A stretch of DNA of 39,947 nucleotides from Bradyrhizobium manausense (GCF_001440035.1 NZ_LJYG01000108.1:290682-330628); one strand, 5' to 3'; positions 8,824 to 17,130 are shown, counted from the first letter of the stretch. The notes: generated by a model from the letters alone, not told the origin. A program made the numbers and translations.

Positions 8824-9777
8824 CTACGGAAACATCAACCGTCCCGTCTGCAGCAGCCACATCACGCTGGTCAGCGTGACCACCGACGCGAACGTGCCGA
8901 GCAGCACGGCGACGGAGGCGGATTCGATCCAGGCATCGTTTTGCCTGGCGATCACGAACACGTTCAGCGCCGGCGGCAGCGAGGCCATCAGGACGGCGGT
9001 GGCGGCCCAGGGCTGCGCGAACGGGCCGAACGCCAGCATCAGGCCGAACGCGGCGAGCGGATGGATCAGGAGCTTGACCGCGATCACACCCGGCACCTCC
9101 CAGGGCACGCGATCGAACGGCCGGAGCGCTACCGTCACGCCGAGCACGAACAGCGCGGTCGGCGCCGCCGCGTTCTGAAGGAAGGTAATGGTGCGGTCGA
9201 GCGCGACCGGCAACTCGATATGCAACGCGGCGACAGCGGCGCCAAAACACGCCGACATGATCAGCGGGTTGAGCACGATCTGTTTCAGCACCACGCCGAA
9301 GGCGTGGATGATCGAGGGATGGTCGCGGTCTGACAGCTCGATCAGAAGCGGCACGATCGTGAACAGGAAGATGCTGTCGCAGCAGAAGATCAGCGCGGTC
9401 GGCGCCGCCGCCTTTGACCCGAGCACGGCGAGCGCAAGCCCCGGCCCCATATAGCCGATATTGCCGTAACCGCCGGAGAGGCCGGCGAGCGTCGCCTCAC
9501 GCAGCGTCAGCTTCCCGAGCACCTTGCCGACCACCAGCGCGATGGTGAACGCCGCCACCGTCGACAGCGTGGTCGCCACCAGGAACGGCGGGTTGTTCAA
9601 CTCCGAGAACGGGGTCTTCGACATGATCGCGAACAGCAGCGCGGGCAATGAGACGTAGAGCAGGAAGAAGTTCATCCATGCGAGCCCCGATTCCGGCAGC
9701 GACTTGACCTTGCCGCAGGCAAAACCAACGAAGATCAGGCCGAAATAAGGTAGCGCCAGATTGAGGATATCGGCCAT
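8824..9777 (-). CDS. AEC-family (auxin efflux carrier-like) transporter
   Basis: A 317-residue permease with about ten hydrophobic segments and the AEC/Mem_trans pattern: N-terminal LALPYFGLIFVGFACGK, SLPALLFAIMSKTPF near residue 45 and SGGYGNIGYMGPGLAL near residue 100. The second half has NPLIMSACFGAAVAAL and ALFVLGVTVALRP. Members export small organic acids or malonate in bacteria; the substrate here is unknown. It converges with the FAD hydroxylase gene with an 18-base gap and starts at ATG 9777. Confidence 0.88.
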   Translation of the reverse strand: MADILNLALPYFGLIFVGFACGKVKSLPESGLAWMNFFLLYVSLPALLFAIMSKTPFSELNNPPFLVATTLSTVAAFTIALVVGKVLGKLTLREATLAGLSGGYGNIGYMGPGLALAVLGSKAAAPTALIFCCDSIFLFTIVPLLIELSDRDHPSIIHAFGVVLKQIVLNPLIMSACFGAAVAALHIELPVALDRTITFLQNAAAPTALFVLGVTVALRPFDRVPWEVPGVIAVKLLIHPLAAFGLMLAFGPFAQPWAATAVLMASLPPALNVFVIARQNDAWIESASVAVLLGTFASVVTLTSVMWLLQTGRLMFP

Positions 9778-9884
9778 TGATGAAGTGTTTTCTGAAGGCT
9801 TGGGGGCTATCCGCCCCTTAACGGTAGGTTAATTCCACCTTTAGGCCACTAGCATCGGCCACAATCCTGGTCTATCGACGGAGG

Positions 9885-10217
9885 ATGATTAAAGCGCGGA
9901 CAGCCAAATTCCAGATCGGACAGGTCGTGCGCCACCGGATCTTCTCGTTCCGGGGGGTGATCTTCGATATCGATCCGGAATTCAACAACACCCAGGAGTG
10001 GTGGCTGTCGATCCCCGAAGAGGTTCGGCCCCACAAGGATCAGCCGTTCTACCATCTGCTCGCGGAGAACGCGGAGTCCGAGTACGTCGCCTATGTCTCC
10101 GAGCAGAACCTCCTGCCCGACGACTCCGGCGAGCCGATCCGGCATTCCCAGGTGGCCGAGATCTTCATCAAGAACAAGGATGGCGGTTACCGCCCGCGCA
10201 ATCCGTCGCTGAACTGA
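9885..10217 (+). CDS. hspQ: Heat shock protein HspQ
   Basis: A 110-residue protein of the HspQ/YccV family, a hemimethylated-DNA-binding-like fold that acts as a specificity enhancer for Lon protease and affects degradation of mutant DnaA. The family blocks are clear: KFQIGQVVRHRIFSFRGVIFDIDPEF, EWWLSIPEEVRPHKDQPFYH and AYVSEQNLLPDDSGEPIRH. The length matches alphaproteobacterial members. ATG 9885 follows GGAGG at close spacing. A shared terminator lies about 45 bases downstream. Confidence 0.93.
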   Translation: MIKARTAKFQIGQVVRHRIFSFRGVIFDIDPEFNNTQEWWLSIPEEVRPHKDQPFYHLLAENAESEYVAYVSEQNLLPDDSGEPIRHSQVAEIFIKNKDGGYRPRNPSLN

Positions 10218-10261
10218 CCTTCCCTTTTCCTGACCCGAATTCGGCCGGCAAGCGGCCAGCA

Positions 10262-10289
10262 AAAAAGGCGCCCGATCGGGCGCCTTTTT
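10262..10289. terminator. Bidirectional intrinsic terminator
   Basis: A perfect 28-base palindrome: AAAAAGGCGCCCG, then ATCG-centred pairing, then CGGGCGCCTTTTT. It works in both directions between the converging hspQ and IalB genes because it has an A-run on one side and a T-run on the other. Confidence 0.9.
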
Positions 10290-10312
10290 CATGTCCGGGA
10301 TTCGATCCCCGA

Positions 10313-11134
10313 TTACTTCTGAGCGGCCGGAGCTGCGCCGGGTGCGCCACCCTGCTGCTCAAGCTTCTTGCGCTGCTCTTCGGCCTTCTTCTGAAGCTCT
10401 TCCTGCAGCTTCTTCTGGGTTTCCTCGAACACCTTCGGATCGGTCGGCGGACCGTCATAGGCCTTCTGGAATTCACCGGTGAGCGGCAGCGGCAGGGTCA
10501 GCGGCGCGCCGTTGGCGTTGATCGCCTGCACCACGAGGTTCTGGCCCTTCTTCAGGTTGGCAATCAGGTCGGGCGTTGCCTCGTAGTCCGACATACAGCC
10601 GTTCTGGAAGCAGATCACATACGGGCTCTGCAGCGGCGGGTTGTTGTCGACGATGATGCGGGTCCCGTGCACGAGCTGCATGCCGAGCGGCAGCGTCACG
10701 CGCAGGATCTTCTTCGGCTCGCCTTCCGGCTCGATGATCACAGCAGCGATGACCGGCTGGCCTGATTCGATGCGACCGTCCTTGCCGGTGAAGCAGACCT
10801 GCTTGGCGTTGGCATCCTGGCCCTTGAGACAGAACTTGGTCCAGGGCGCGTAGATCAGCTGGATCTGCTGATCGGCGGGCTGGCCACCCTGCGCTGCCGG
10901 GGCGCCCTGCTGGGCCGGAGCCTGCTGGGCCTGGGGAGCCGGCGCGGGCGCCGGGGCCGGAGCAGCCTTGGGGGCAGCCTTCGGAGCGGCTTTCGGGGCA
11001 GCCTTGGGCGCGCCCGGGGCCGGTGCGGGGGTCTGGGCTTCGGCGGCAAACGGCATGGCCAATGCCGTCGCCGTCAACAGAGCGAGAACTCGCCCGCGCG
11101 GCCGGACGGACGCGGCCAAATAACGGAAATTCAT
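10313..11134 (-). CDS. Invasion-associated locus B (IalB) family protein
   Basis: A 273-residue exported protein. After a signal peptide (RVLALLTATALAMPFAAEAQ) comes a long Ala/Pro/Lys linker with repeated APKAAPK units (residues about 36-90). The IalB domain follows (IYAPWTKFCLKG, QVCFTGKDGRIESGQPV, ILRVTLPLGMQLVHG), with paired cysteines including ICFQNGCMSDYEA. The C-terminus is a charged helix (KLQEELQKKAEEQRKKLEQQ). IalB proteins are periplasmic and were named from Bartonella erythrocyte invasion, but relatives are common in free-living rhizobia with no known role in invasion. ATG 11134 is selected because it starts just before the signal peptide; an upstream in-frame codon at 11191 would bury the peptide. 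Confidence 0.87.
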   Translation of the reverse strand: MNFRYLAASVRPRGRVLALLTATALAMPFAAEAQTPAPAPGAPKAAPKAAPKAAPKAAPAPAPAPAPQAQQAPAQQGAPAAQGGQPADQQIQLIYAPWTKFCLKGQDANAKQVCFTGKDGRIESGQPVIAAVIIEPEGEPKKILRVTLPLGMQLVHGTRIIVDNNPPLQSPYVICFQNGCMSDYEATPDLIANLKKGQNLVVQAINANGAPLTLPLPLTGEFQKAYDGPPTDPKVFEETQKKLQEELQKKAEEQRKKLEQQGGAPGAAPAAQK

Positions 11135-11393
11135 TGCAGAAAACCCTTTCTGAACGGGAAGTGCCCGAACCGCTCCGAAGCACCGAACCAAGCCGCCTTG
11201 GGCGCGGCTCTCTCCCCGTCAATTGAGGCGGATAAGTGACGGGTTCGGCGCTCTTGCGCGATTGCGTGCCTTCTTAACGTGGTCGACGGAAAGATCAATG
11301 CCGACAAGCGTCTTTGGCCACATCCGACTGGGCGCCCAGTGAAATCCCTGTGATAGGATTCGCCCACACCACCCCTCGAATCAACGTGTCCGA

Positions 11394-13238
11394 ATGTTCA
11401 TGTTCCAGCGCCTGCTCGAGGGGCCCGGTCTCCGTCTTTCAAGCCTCGCCGTGATCCTCAGCGTCGGCCTGATTGCAAGCGCTGGCCACGCCGAGGAGGC
11501 GCACGCGATCGCCATGCACGGCAAGCCGGCGCTGCCGGCTGATTTCACCCACATGCCCTACGCCAATCCCGACGCCCCCAAGGGCGGCCGGCTGACCTGG
11601 GGCATTCTCGGCACGTTCGACAGTCTCAATCCGTTCATCGTGAAGGGATTGGCGGTGCAGCCGATCCGCGCCTACGTGGTCGAAAGCCTGCTGGCGCGCG
11701 GCCAGGACGAGCCGTTCACGCTCTACGGCCTGCTCGCCAAATCGGTCGAGACCGATGACGAGCGGAGCTACGTCACATTCCACATCGATCCCCGTGCCCG
11801 CTTCTCCGACGGCAAGCCGGTCACCGCCGTGGACGTGCTGTTCTCCTGGCAGCTGCTGCGCGACCACGGCCGTCCCAACCTCCGGCAGTACTATTCCAAG
11901 GTCGCCAAGGCGGAGGCACCCGATCCCCTCACCGTCCGCTTCGATCTCACCGGGGCCAACGACCGCGAGATACCGCTGATCCTCGGGCTGATGCCAATCC
12001 TGCCGAAGCACGCAGTCGACGTCGCGACCTTCGAGGAGACGACGCTGTCAGGGCCGATCGCCTCCGGCCCCTACCGCGTCACGGCGGTGAAACCCGGCGC
12101 CAGCGTGACCCTCACACGCAATCCCGATTATTGGGGCCGCGATCTCCCTGTTAATCGCGGGCTGTTCAATTTCGACGAGATCCGGCTCGACTATTATCGC
12201 GAAGCCAACGGCCAGTTCGAAGCCTTCAAGCGCGGCCTCTATGATTTCCGCGTCGAGAACGAACCGTTGCGCTGGCACGACGGCTATGATTTTCCCGCTG
12301 CCAAAAGCGGCGAGGTGATCCGCGATACCTTCAAGCCGGGCGTACCGCAGCCCTCTGAATTCCTGGTGTTCAACACGCGGCGCCCTGTCTTCGCCGACAT
12401 CCGTGTGCGCCAGGCGCTGACGCTGTTGTTCGATTTCGAGCTGGTCAACCGCAACTATTTCTTCTCGCTCTATTCGCGCGTCGCCGGCTATTTTGCCGGC
12501 TCCGAGCTCTCGGCCTATGCGCGGCCCGCGGATGCGCACGAGCGCGCGCTGCTGAAGCCCTTCGCCGCGCAGATCCCCCAAGACATCATGGATGGCAGCT
12601 ATCGTCTGCCCGTCACCGACGGCTCGGGCCGCGACCGCACGACGCTGCGTGCGGCGCTGAAGCTGCTGTCGGACGCCGGCTACGATCTCGATGGCACCGT
12701 GCTCCGCAACCGCCAGACAAAAGCGCACTTCACCTTCGAGATGCTGGTGACGACCCGCGACCAGGAGCGCATCGCGCTCGCGTTCCAGCGCGACCTCAAG
12801 CGTGCCGGCATCGATGTGAGCGTCCGCGCGGTCGACCCGGTGCAATTCGACCAGCGCCGATTGTCCTACGAGTTCGACATGATCCAGAACCGCTGGGACC
12901 AGTCGCTGTCGCCCGGCAACGAGCAGTATTTCTATTGGGGCAGCGCCGCCGCCGACAATCCGGGGACCCGCAACTACATGGGCGCGAGGAATCCTGCGGT
13001 CGATGCCATGATCAAGGCCCTGCTCGAGGCCCGTGATCATACGGATTTCGTCGATGCGGTGCGGGCGCTCGACCGCGCCTTGATGGCGGGCTTCTACACA
13101 ATCCCCCTCTTTAACGTATCCGAGCAATGGATCGCGCGCTGGAATCGGATAGAACGGCCACAGGCCACCGCGCTCTCAGGCTATTTGCCGGAGAGCTGGT
13201 GGTCCAAGGGTGAGCCTCAAGCCAGTCCAGCGAAGTGA
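11394..13238 (+). CDS. ABC transporter periplasmic binding protein, family 5 (peptide-type)
   Basis: A 614-residue solute-binding protein of SBP_bac_5, the group that binds oligopeptides, similar in layout to YejA. Residues 1-33 form a signal peptide (LSSLAVILSVGLIASAGHA). Characteristic blocks follow: GGRLTWGILGTFDSLNPF, ESLLARGQDEPFTLYGLLA, FHIDPRARFSDGKPVTAVDVLFS and SGPYRVTAVKPGASVTLTRNPDYWG. No permease or ATPase gene is next to it, so its partner transporter must be elsewhere. It lies just upstream of, and probably co-transcribed with, the AMP-ligase-like gene, an unusual pairing. Two in-frame ATGs (11394, 11400) sit together at the start. Confidence 0.88.
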   Translation: MFMFQRLLEGPGLRLSSLAVILSVGLIASAGHAEEAHAIAMHGKPALPADFTHMPYANPDAPKGGRLTWGILGTFDSLNPFIVKGLAVQPIRAYVVESLLARGQDEPFTLYGLLAKSVETDDERSYVTFHIDPRARFSDGKPVTAVDVLFSWQLLRDHGRPNLRQYYSKVAKAEAPDPLTVRFDLTGANDREIPLILGLMPILPKHAVDVATFEETTLSGPIASGPYRVTAVKPGASVTLTRNPDYWGRDLPVNRGLFNFDEIRLDYYREANGQFEAFKRGLYDFRVENEPLRWHDGYDFPAAKSGEVIRDTFKPGVPQPSEFLVFNTRRPVFADIRVRQALTLLFDFELVNRNYFFSLYSRVAGYFAGSELSAYARPADAHERALLKPFAAQIPQDIMDGSYRLPVTDGSGRDRTTLRAALKLLSDAGYDLDGTVLRNRQTKAHFTFEMLVTTRDQERIALAFQRDLKRAGIDVSVRAVDPVQFDQRRLSYEFDMIQNRWDQSLSPGNEQYFYWGSAAADNPGTRNYMGARNPAVDAMIKALLEARDHTDFVDAVRALDRALMAGFYTIPLFNVSEQWIARWNRIERPQATALSGYLPESWWSKGEPQASPAK

Positions 13239-13242
13239 CGCC

Positions 13243-14742
13243 GTGAACCAGCCAGCCGTATCACCGACGCTCGACACGCTGTTCCAGCGGACGCTGATGC
13301 GGCAGCCGCACGCGCCCGCGTTGCTCGACCCCCTCAACAAGTCCCGCATCACCGGTCACCAGCCGCGGCGGATGACCTACGCCGAGGCCGACACCGCCAT
13401 CGAGGCGCTGTCGGCGCATTTCGTCGAATCGGGCCTGCCGGCCAATTCGGTGGTCGCAATCCAGTTGCCCTCGACCGTCGAGTTCGTGCTGACGGTGCTC
13501 GCCGCTCATCGCGCCGGCCTCGTCGTGGCCGTGCTGCCATTGCTGTGGCGACAGGCGGAACTGGCGGCCGCGCTCAACCGCACGGCGGCGCGCGCCATCG
13601 TCACCATGAGCAAGGTCGACAGCGTCAGCTATGCCGATCTCGCGATGCACGCAGCCGCCGAGGCGTTCTCGATTCGCCACGTGTACGGCTTCGGCACTGA
13701 TTTGCCCGAAGGCATGGCCTCGCTCGACGCGGTGCTGGCGCGGCCGCCCGGCACCACCCGCGCCGTGATCCAGGACGGCCGCAAGGCGGCAATGATTTCC
13801 TTCGATGTCACGGCGGAAGGCTTCCGCCCGGTGCCGCGGCCACATTTCAGCCTGATCGCGGGCGGGCTCGCGATGTCGCTGGAAGCCGACATCAAGCAGG
13901 GCGCGACCGTGATGTCGGCCTTTATGCCGATGTCGTTCGCGGGTCTCGCCTCCTCGCTCGCGGTGTGGCTGCTCTGCGGCGGCACGCTGGCGCTGCACCA
14001 TCCGTTCGAGAGCGAGGTGCTGGAGCAGCAGGTCAACGAGCACGCCTGCGACGTGCTGATCGCGCCGGCCCAGCTCGCCCTGCGCCTCGGCGATTCCGGT
14101 CTGGCGGCGCGGATGCCGACCTTGCGCAACGTCATCGGTCTCTGGCGCGCGCCGGAGCAGGTGGCGGCGAGCGAGGCCTGGATCGCGCCGCATGCGCCGC
14201 TCACGGATGTCTATCTGTTCGGCGAGGCAGGGCTGTTCGGCGCCAGGCGCGGCGAGGATGGCGTGCCCGTCGCGGTGATGCCCGGCCCGCACGGCGCCCC
14301 GCGCGAACAGTCCGGCTCCTCGATCGCGGGCGAGATCCTGCTGACGCCGAAGGGCACGCTCGGCCTGCGCGGCCCGATGGTGCCGATCGCGGCCTATGCG
14401 CCGCCGCATCAGGTCGGCGAGACGCTGACGGCACAGCCGCCGCGCGACTATGTCGACACCGGCTACGCCGCCCGGATCGACCGCGCCTGCGGTGCGATCT
14501 GCATCACCGCGCCGCCATCGGGCATCATGGCGGTCGGCGGCTATCGCTTCCTGTCCAACGACCTGCAGGAATGGGCGCGCCGGCTCGGCCAGGGCGCGCT
14601 GCTGACAGCCCTGCCCGACCGGTTCTCGGGTCACCGGCTGGCGGGCCGGGCCCAGGACAATGCGAGGGCCCGCGAGGCGCTCAGTGAACTCGGGCTTAAC
14701 CCTCTGATGGTTGAGGCTTTTCGGGAAATAACCAATAATTAG
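13243..14742 (+). CDS. AMP-dependent synthetase/ligase-like protein with degenerate phosphate-binding loop
   Basis: About 500 residues with the overall layout of class I acyl-CoA synthetases: an N-terminal block with RRMTYAEADTAIEALSAHF, the VVAIQLPSTVEFVLTVLAAHRAGLVV region, and later VYLFGEAGLFG and DTGYAARID in place of the usual YGxTE and YxTGD motifs. The conserved Ser/Thr/Gly-rich P-loop that should appear near residue 185 is replaced by ISFDVTAEGFRPVPRPHF, so ordinary ATP-dependent adenylation is doubtful. The C-terminal subdomain with the catalytic lysine is also short. It may be a regulatory or non-catalytic relative. GTG 13243 leaves a 4-base gap after the binding-protein gene; GTG 13210 is an alternative that overlaps it. 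Confidence 0.75.
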   Translation: MNQPAVSPTLDTLFQRTLMRQPHAPALLDPLNKSRITGHQPRRMTYAEADTAIEALSAHFVESGLPANSVVAIQLPSTVEFVLTVLAAHRAGLVVAVLPLLWRQAELAAALNRTAARAIVTMSKVDSVSYADLAMHAAAEAFSIRHVYGFGTDLPEGMASLDAVLARPPGTTRAVIQDGRKAAMISFDVTAEGFRPVPRPHFSLIAGGLAMSLEADIKQGATVMSAFMPMSFAGLASSLAVWLLCGGTLALHHPFESEVLEQQVNEHACDVLIAPAQLALRLGDSGLAARMPTLRNVIGLWRAPEQVAASEAWIAPHAPLTDVYLFGEAGLFGARRGEDGVPVAVMPGPHGAPREQSGSSIAGEILLTPKGTLGLRGPMVPIAAYAPPHQVGETLTAQPPRDYVDTGYAARIDRACGAICITAPPSGIMAVGGYRFLSNDLQEWARRLGQGALLTALPDRFSGHRLAGRAQDNARAREALSELGLNPLMVEAFREITNN

Positions 14743-14919
14743 AGCATGTTAGCGCAAGATCGCCACCGCGGGTAAAGCCGGGGTTAAAGCGCGGGACCCG
14801 GCCTCTCCGGTTTGTTTTTCGACGGCGCCGGCTCCGTCCGCTTTCAACGATGTCAAACAACGGGTGGGCACGTCAGTGGTCAGCAGCAGCAGCAGCGCGG
14901 TCCTGCCGTTCCTTCGGAC
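14743..14919. other. Junction between chromosome and phage-like element
   Basis: The last typical chromosomal gene ends at 14,742 and the first small phage-type gene ends at 14,920. The interval has a weak terminator-like CCGG-CCTCT-CCGG with a T-rich tail (about 14,798-14,819) and a five-unit CAG run near 14,882-14,896. No tRNA gene or obvious attachment core is visible. The exact boundary and the attachment sequence cannot be fixed without the right end. Confidence 0.4.
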
Positions 14920-15120
14920 CTACAGGTTCTTCACGTCAGCCCACGACCGGGCGCGCGACGCCGGATGCTCAGCGCTGTAGATGCCGTAGCCGACGAACGC
15001 GGCCACCGCGACGACGGTTGCGACAAGCACGGTACCGACAAGTACACGTGCAGCGGTCAGGCCGAACGCGAGAGTTACGAGACCGGAGAGCGCGGCTAGG
15101 ATGAGTAGGAAGTGCAGCAT
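14920..15120 (-). CDS. Small two-helix membrane protein
   Basis: A 66-residue protein beginning MLHFLLILAALSGLV with two hydrophobic helices (about residues 3-20 and 27-46) and a short polar tail (AEHPASRARSWADVKNL). The start at 15120 follows an AGGAAAGGA ribosome-binding site; a longer in-frame start at 15204 would put that site inside the gene. It is the last gene of the leftward small-gene cluster. Two-helix proteins at the end of phage operons can be holins, but there is no lysozyme beside it, so this is only a possibility. Confidence 0.65.
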   Translation of the reverse strand: MLHFLLILAALSGLVTLAFGLTAARVLVGTVLVATVVAVAAFVGYGIYSAEHPASRARSWADVKNL

Positions 15121-15197
15121 GGTAGTTTCGTCCTTTCCTTCGTTAGCTGACGACGACAGGGGGCGTGATCTCGGACTTCCGCGGTCCTGCCGGGGCG

Positions 15198-15314
15198 TCA
15201 GCATCGGAGCATGTAACGCCAGTAGATCGCGAAAAGGCGATCTTGCACGGTCCGGTCAGGATCGGTCGTGCAGCGCTCCCAGTAGAAGCGGCGGATATGA
15301 TCGAAGTGATACAT
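15198..15314 (-). CDS. 38-residue phage-type small protein
   Basis: A very short gene: ATG at 15314 with GGAGAGAGACG directly before it, reading MYHFDHIRRFYWERCTTD and ending YWRYMLRC at a TGA (15198-15200). It is rich in aromatic and charged residues and has no recognised family. It fits neatly between its neighbours in the same direction, which together with the strong ribosome-binding site is the reason to call it. Confidence 0.55.
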   Translation of the reverse strand: MYHFDHIRRFYWERCTTDPDRTVQDRLFAIYWRYMLRC

Positions 15315-15350
15315 CGTCTCTCTCCTTCAGCCCCCCGCCGTGCTGGCGCG

Positions 15351-15653
15351 TCAGCCGCTACTGCCAGCAGCCTGCACGGCCCGGCAGATCGTTTCCGCAG
15401 CTATGCACTGCCGAAGCGCTTCGGTCAGGTGGGCCTTGGTCTCGGCCACCAAGCGCAACGCGTCCGGAACGTCGGCCTCGTGAAAATCCAGCGCATGGGC
15501 CGCAGCACTGGCGGATTGCGCGGCGTGCTGCACGGTGACGTCAAGCGCATCAGCAACGCGGCGGGCAGCGTCGAGCCCGGCCCATATCGACACTGTCGGC
15601 GCCGGTCGCAGCGGTCGCGGTTCTAACCGAACAATCTTCCTGTCGTCAGACAT
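15351..15653 (-). CDS. Hypothetical small protein
   Basis: A 100-residue mostly helical protein (VSIWAGLDAARRVADALDV, then VPDALRLVAETKAHLTEAL). It has no known family. Its ATG overlaps the TGA of the gene upstream (ATGA at 15650-15653), indicating coupled translation, and GAGGAACTG precedes it. Confidence 0.65.
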   Translation of the reverse strand: MSDDRKIVRLEPRPLRPAPTVSIWAGLDAARRVADALDVTVQHAAQSASAAAHALDFHEADVPDALRLVAETKAHLTEALRQCIAAETICRAVQAAGSSG

Positions 15654-15850
15654 CAGTTCCTCTCGCTGTTAATCATTGCCAAAATATCGAGCGCGGCAGC
15701 GACGCAAATTTCACGTCTCACGGCGCTGTCGTGGATGAAGTTTGCACGCCGCGCGGCCTTCTCGATTCGCGCGGCGATCTCGTCGGCAAGCGGGTCCGTG
15801 AGCACTTCGGCCGCCGTGCGCAGGATGGGGACGCGCCTGCGGTTATTCAC
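15653..15850 (-). CDS. Hypothetical small protein
   Basis: A 65-residue protein starting at GTG 15850, whose GTGA overlaps the stop of the preceding gene; this coupling decides the start over ATG 15934. The sequence (VPILRTAAEVLTDPLADEI, AARIEKAARRANFIHD) is predicted helical and soluble. No family is recognised. Both ends overlap neighbours by a few bases, typical of a phage early operon. Confidence 0.6.
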   Translation of the reverse strand: MNNRRRVPILRTAAEVLTDPLADEIAARIEKAARRANFIHDSAVRREICVAAALDILAMINSERN

Positions 15851-16106
15851 GTTCCCACCAGAAGCCACTGCGCACGTGCGCGTCCGTGTCGCCTGCCCGC
15901 TTCGCGAGATCGGCAAGACCGGCTTCCGCTTCAACGCGCGTCGCCTGCCGCAGCGCTTCGAACTTGGCCGCCCGGTCCCGAAGCATGCGCTTGCGCCGAA
16001 GTGCGGCCTTCAGAGCCTTCACGCGAGCACCTTCCTTGCGGAGTACCGCGATAGCGAGCCACGTTCGAAGCTGTTCGTCTGAGGCGTGATTGAAATCGCT
16101 CACCAT
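15843..16106 (-). CDS. Hypothetical basic helical protein
   Basis: An 87-residue protein, ATG 16106 after GGAGGACCGGTC. The middle is strongly basic and helical (EGARVKALKAALRRKRMLRD) followed by RAAKFEALRQATRVEAEAGL, consistent with a short coiled coil or nucleic-acid-binding helix. It overlaps the genes on both sides. No family is recognised. Confidence 0.65.
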   Translation of the reverse strand: MVSDFNHASDEQLRTWLAIAVLRKEGARVKALKAALRRKRMLRDRAAKFEALRQATRVEAEAGLADLAKRAGDTDAHVRSGFWWERE

Positions 16107-16261
16107 GACCGGTCCTCCGCGTTGCGCTTCGCCTCGCGCGCTTCGAACTCCGCGACCGCCTTACGCGCCTTGCGGCCGAGCACGGCGTAACCGGCGATGC
16201 CGGCCAGCAACACCGCGATGCTGCTGAGATGGATCAGGCTGATCAACGTTGGGGCGGGCAT
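16100..16261 (-). CDS. 53-residue single-helix membrane protein
   Basis: ATG 16261 is preceded by AGGAGGCGATACGCAC, an excellent ribosome-binding site. The protein has one N-terminal membrane helix (ISLIHLSSIAVLLAGIAGYAV) and a highly charged tail (GRKARKAVAEFEAREAKRNA), an N-in or signal-anchor layout like some phage spanin or accessory membrane proteins. Its last codons overlap the ATG of the next gene. It may be missed by automatic callers because of its size. Confidence 0.6.
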   Translation of the reverse strand: MPAPTLISLIHLSSIAVLLAGIAGYAVLGRKARKAVAEFEAREAKRNAEDRSW

Positions 16262-16413
16262 GTGCGTATCGCCTCCTGTCGCAAGCGGTCGAAGTAAGCG
16301 CTGTCGACGAGATCGCTCCGCACCGTTTGGTGAAAGCTGATCTCTTCGGACACGGCGCCGGCTAACGCGTGCAACTGATGCACAGTCAGACTTGCTAGTT
16401 CGGGGTGACGCAT
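16243..16413 (-). CDS. 56-residue hypothetical protein
   Basis: ATG 16413 follows AGGAG at good spacing. The product reads MRHPELASLTVHQLHALAGA and continues with FDRLRQEAIRTCPPQR. It is soluble with no recognised family. It overlaps the next gene by 19 bases, and that gene's ribosome-binding site lies inside its coding sequence. Confidence 0.55.
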   Translation of the reverse strand: MRHPELASLTVHQLHALAGAVSEEISFHQTVRSDLVDSAYFDRLRQEAIRTCPPQR

Positions 16414-16469
16414 GTGCACTCCTATTTTCGGGAGGGGTGGTGCGGCTGCCGGGGATGCCGCTAGCGAGG

Positions 16470-16709
16470 CTACAACCGCCCGCCGGTCTCTTCGGCGAGC
16501 ACGAACTGCAGACGCTGTCGGGCTTCCTTCACGCGCAACAGTGCGGCCCCAAGCCGGTCCCGGTCCTGTTCGGACATGCCCTCAATGAGGGTCAGCAGTT
16601 CGTCGACCGTGTTGATGCGGTTGTGCGGACCGTAGTCGAGCACGTGTTCAGCAACGTAAGTCGCGCCTAAGCCGACATCGCGGATGAGCGACTTCAACGC
16701 GTCAGTCAC
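16470..16709 (-). CDS. Hypothetical small helical protein
   Basis: A 79-residue acidic helical protein (VDELLTLIEGMSEQDRDRLG, AALLRVKEARQRLQFVLAEE). The start is GTG 16709, whose GTGA overlaps the stop of the preceding gene, so translation is probably coupled. No family is recognised. A 56-base gap follows before the next gene start at 16413. Confidence 0.6.
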   Translation of the reverse strand: MTDALKSLIRDVGLGATYVAEHVLDYGPHNRINTVDELLTLIEGMSEQDRDRLGAALLRVKEARQRLQFVLAEETGGRL

Positions 16710-16870
16710 GTGTGCACCGTGCCGCTGCCGAGCAGATCCGTGACAGTGACTGCTAGTGCGATCGGGGCTAGCGTGAGGGCGATTTCGGGGTACCCGGCTT
16801 TGAGGCCTATGAACGCCAGCGCGCCAGCGTTAAACACGAGCGTGCCGAAGATCGTTGCGGCGCGTTTCAT
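16706..16870 (-). CDS. 54-residue membrane protein
   Basis: ATG 16870 sits after AAAGGACTGAACC. The product, MKRAATIFGTLVFNAGALAF followed by IALTLAPIALAVTVTDLLG, has two hydrophobic helices around a short loop. It ends at a TGA sharing bases with the GTG of the next gene. This is the third small membrane protein in the cluster. No family is recognised. Confidence 0.6.
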   Translation of the reverse strand: MKRAATIFGTLVFNAGALAFIGLKAGYPEIALTLAPIALAVTVTDLLGSGTVHT

Positions 16871-16873
16871 GGT

Positions 16874-17125
16874 TCAGTCCTTTCGGTTTGCTTCGCGTTC
16901 GATTGAGATTTCGGTTCGGGCGCCCCAGACGCTCACGCGCATGCCGAGCGAGGTGGCCAACGTGACTTCGACTTTTCCGCTGGGGGTCCGGATGCCGCGG
17001 CTGACGCTCACGACCGTGTTGCGGGTCGCCGGCAGGTAGTCGCCCTGCCTGAGGTGCTGCGCTTGAACTCGTTGCTTGCAACCCGACGCTGTCGGCGGTT
17101 CGTTGCTGGGGTCCTTCGGGAACAT
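16874..17125 (-). CDS. Hypothetical small protein
   Basis: An 83-residue protein starting MFPKDPSNEPPTASGCKQRV at ATG 17125, eight bases after CGGAGCG and just downstream of the previous stop. The C-terminal half is predicted beta-rich (NTVVSVSRGIRTPSGKVEV, TLATSLGMRVSVWGARTEI). No family is recognised. Longer in-frame starts (17368) overlap the upstream gene and are rejected. Confidence 0.6.
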   Translation of the reverse strand: MFPKDPSNEPPTASGCKQRVQAQHLRQGDYLPATRNTVVSVSRGIRTPSGKVEVTLATSLGMRVSVWGARTEISIEREANRKD

Positions 17126-17130
17126 CGTGC

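Noticed and set aside
12048..14634. Long minus-strand frames opposite the solute-binding and AMP-ligase-like genes
   Set aside because: Composition (Arg, Gly, His) is typical of shadow translation; the plus frames have recognised domains and a signal peptide.
14882..14896. CAG trinucleotide run
   Set aside because: Only about five units in GC-rich DNA; no reason to assign function.
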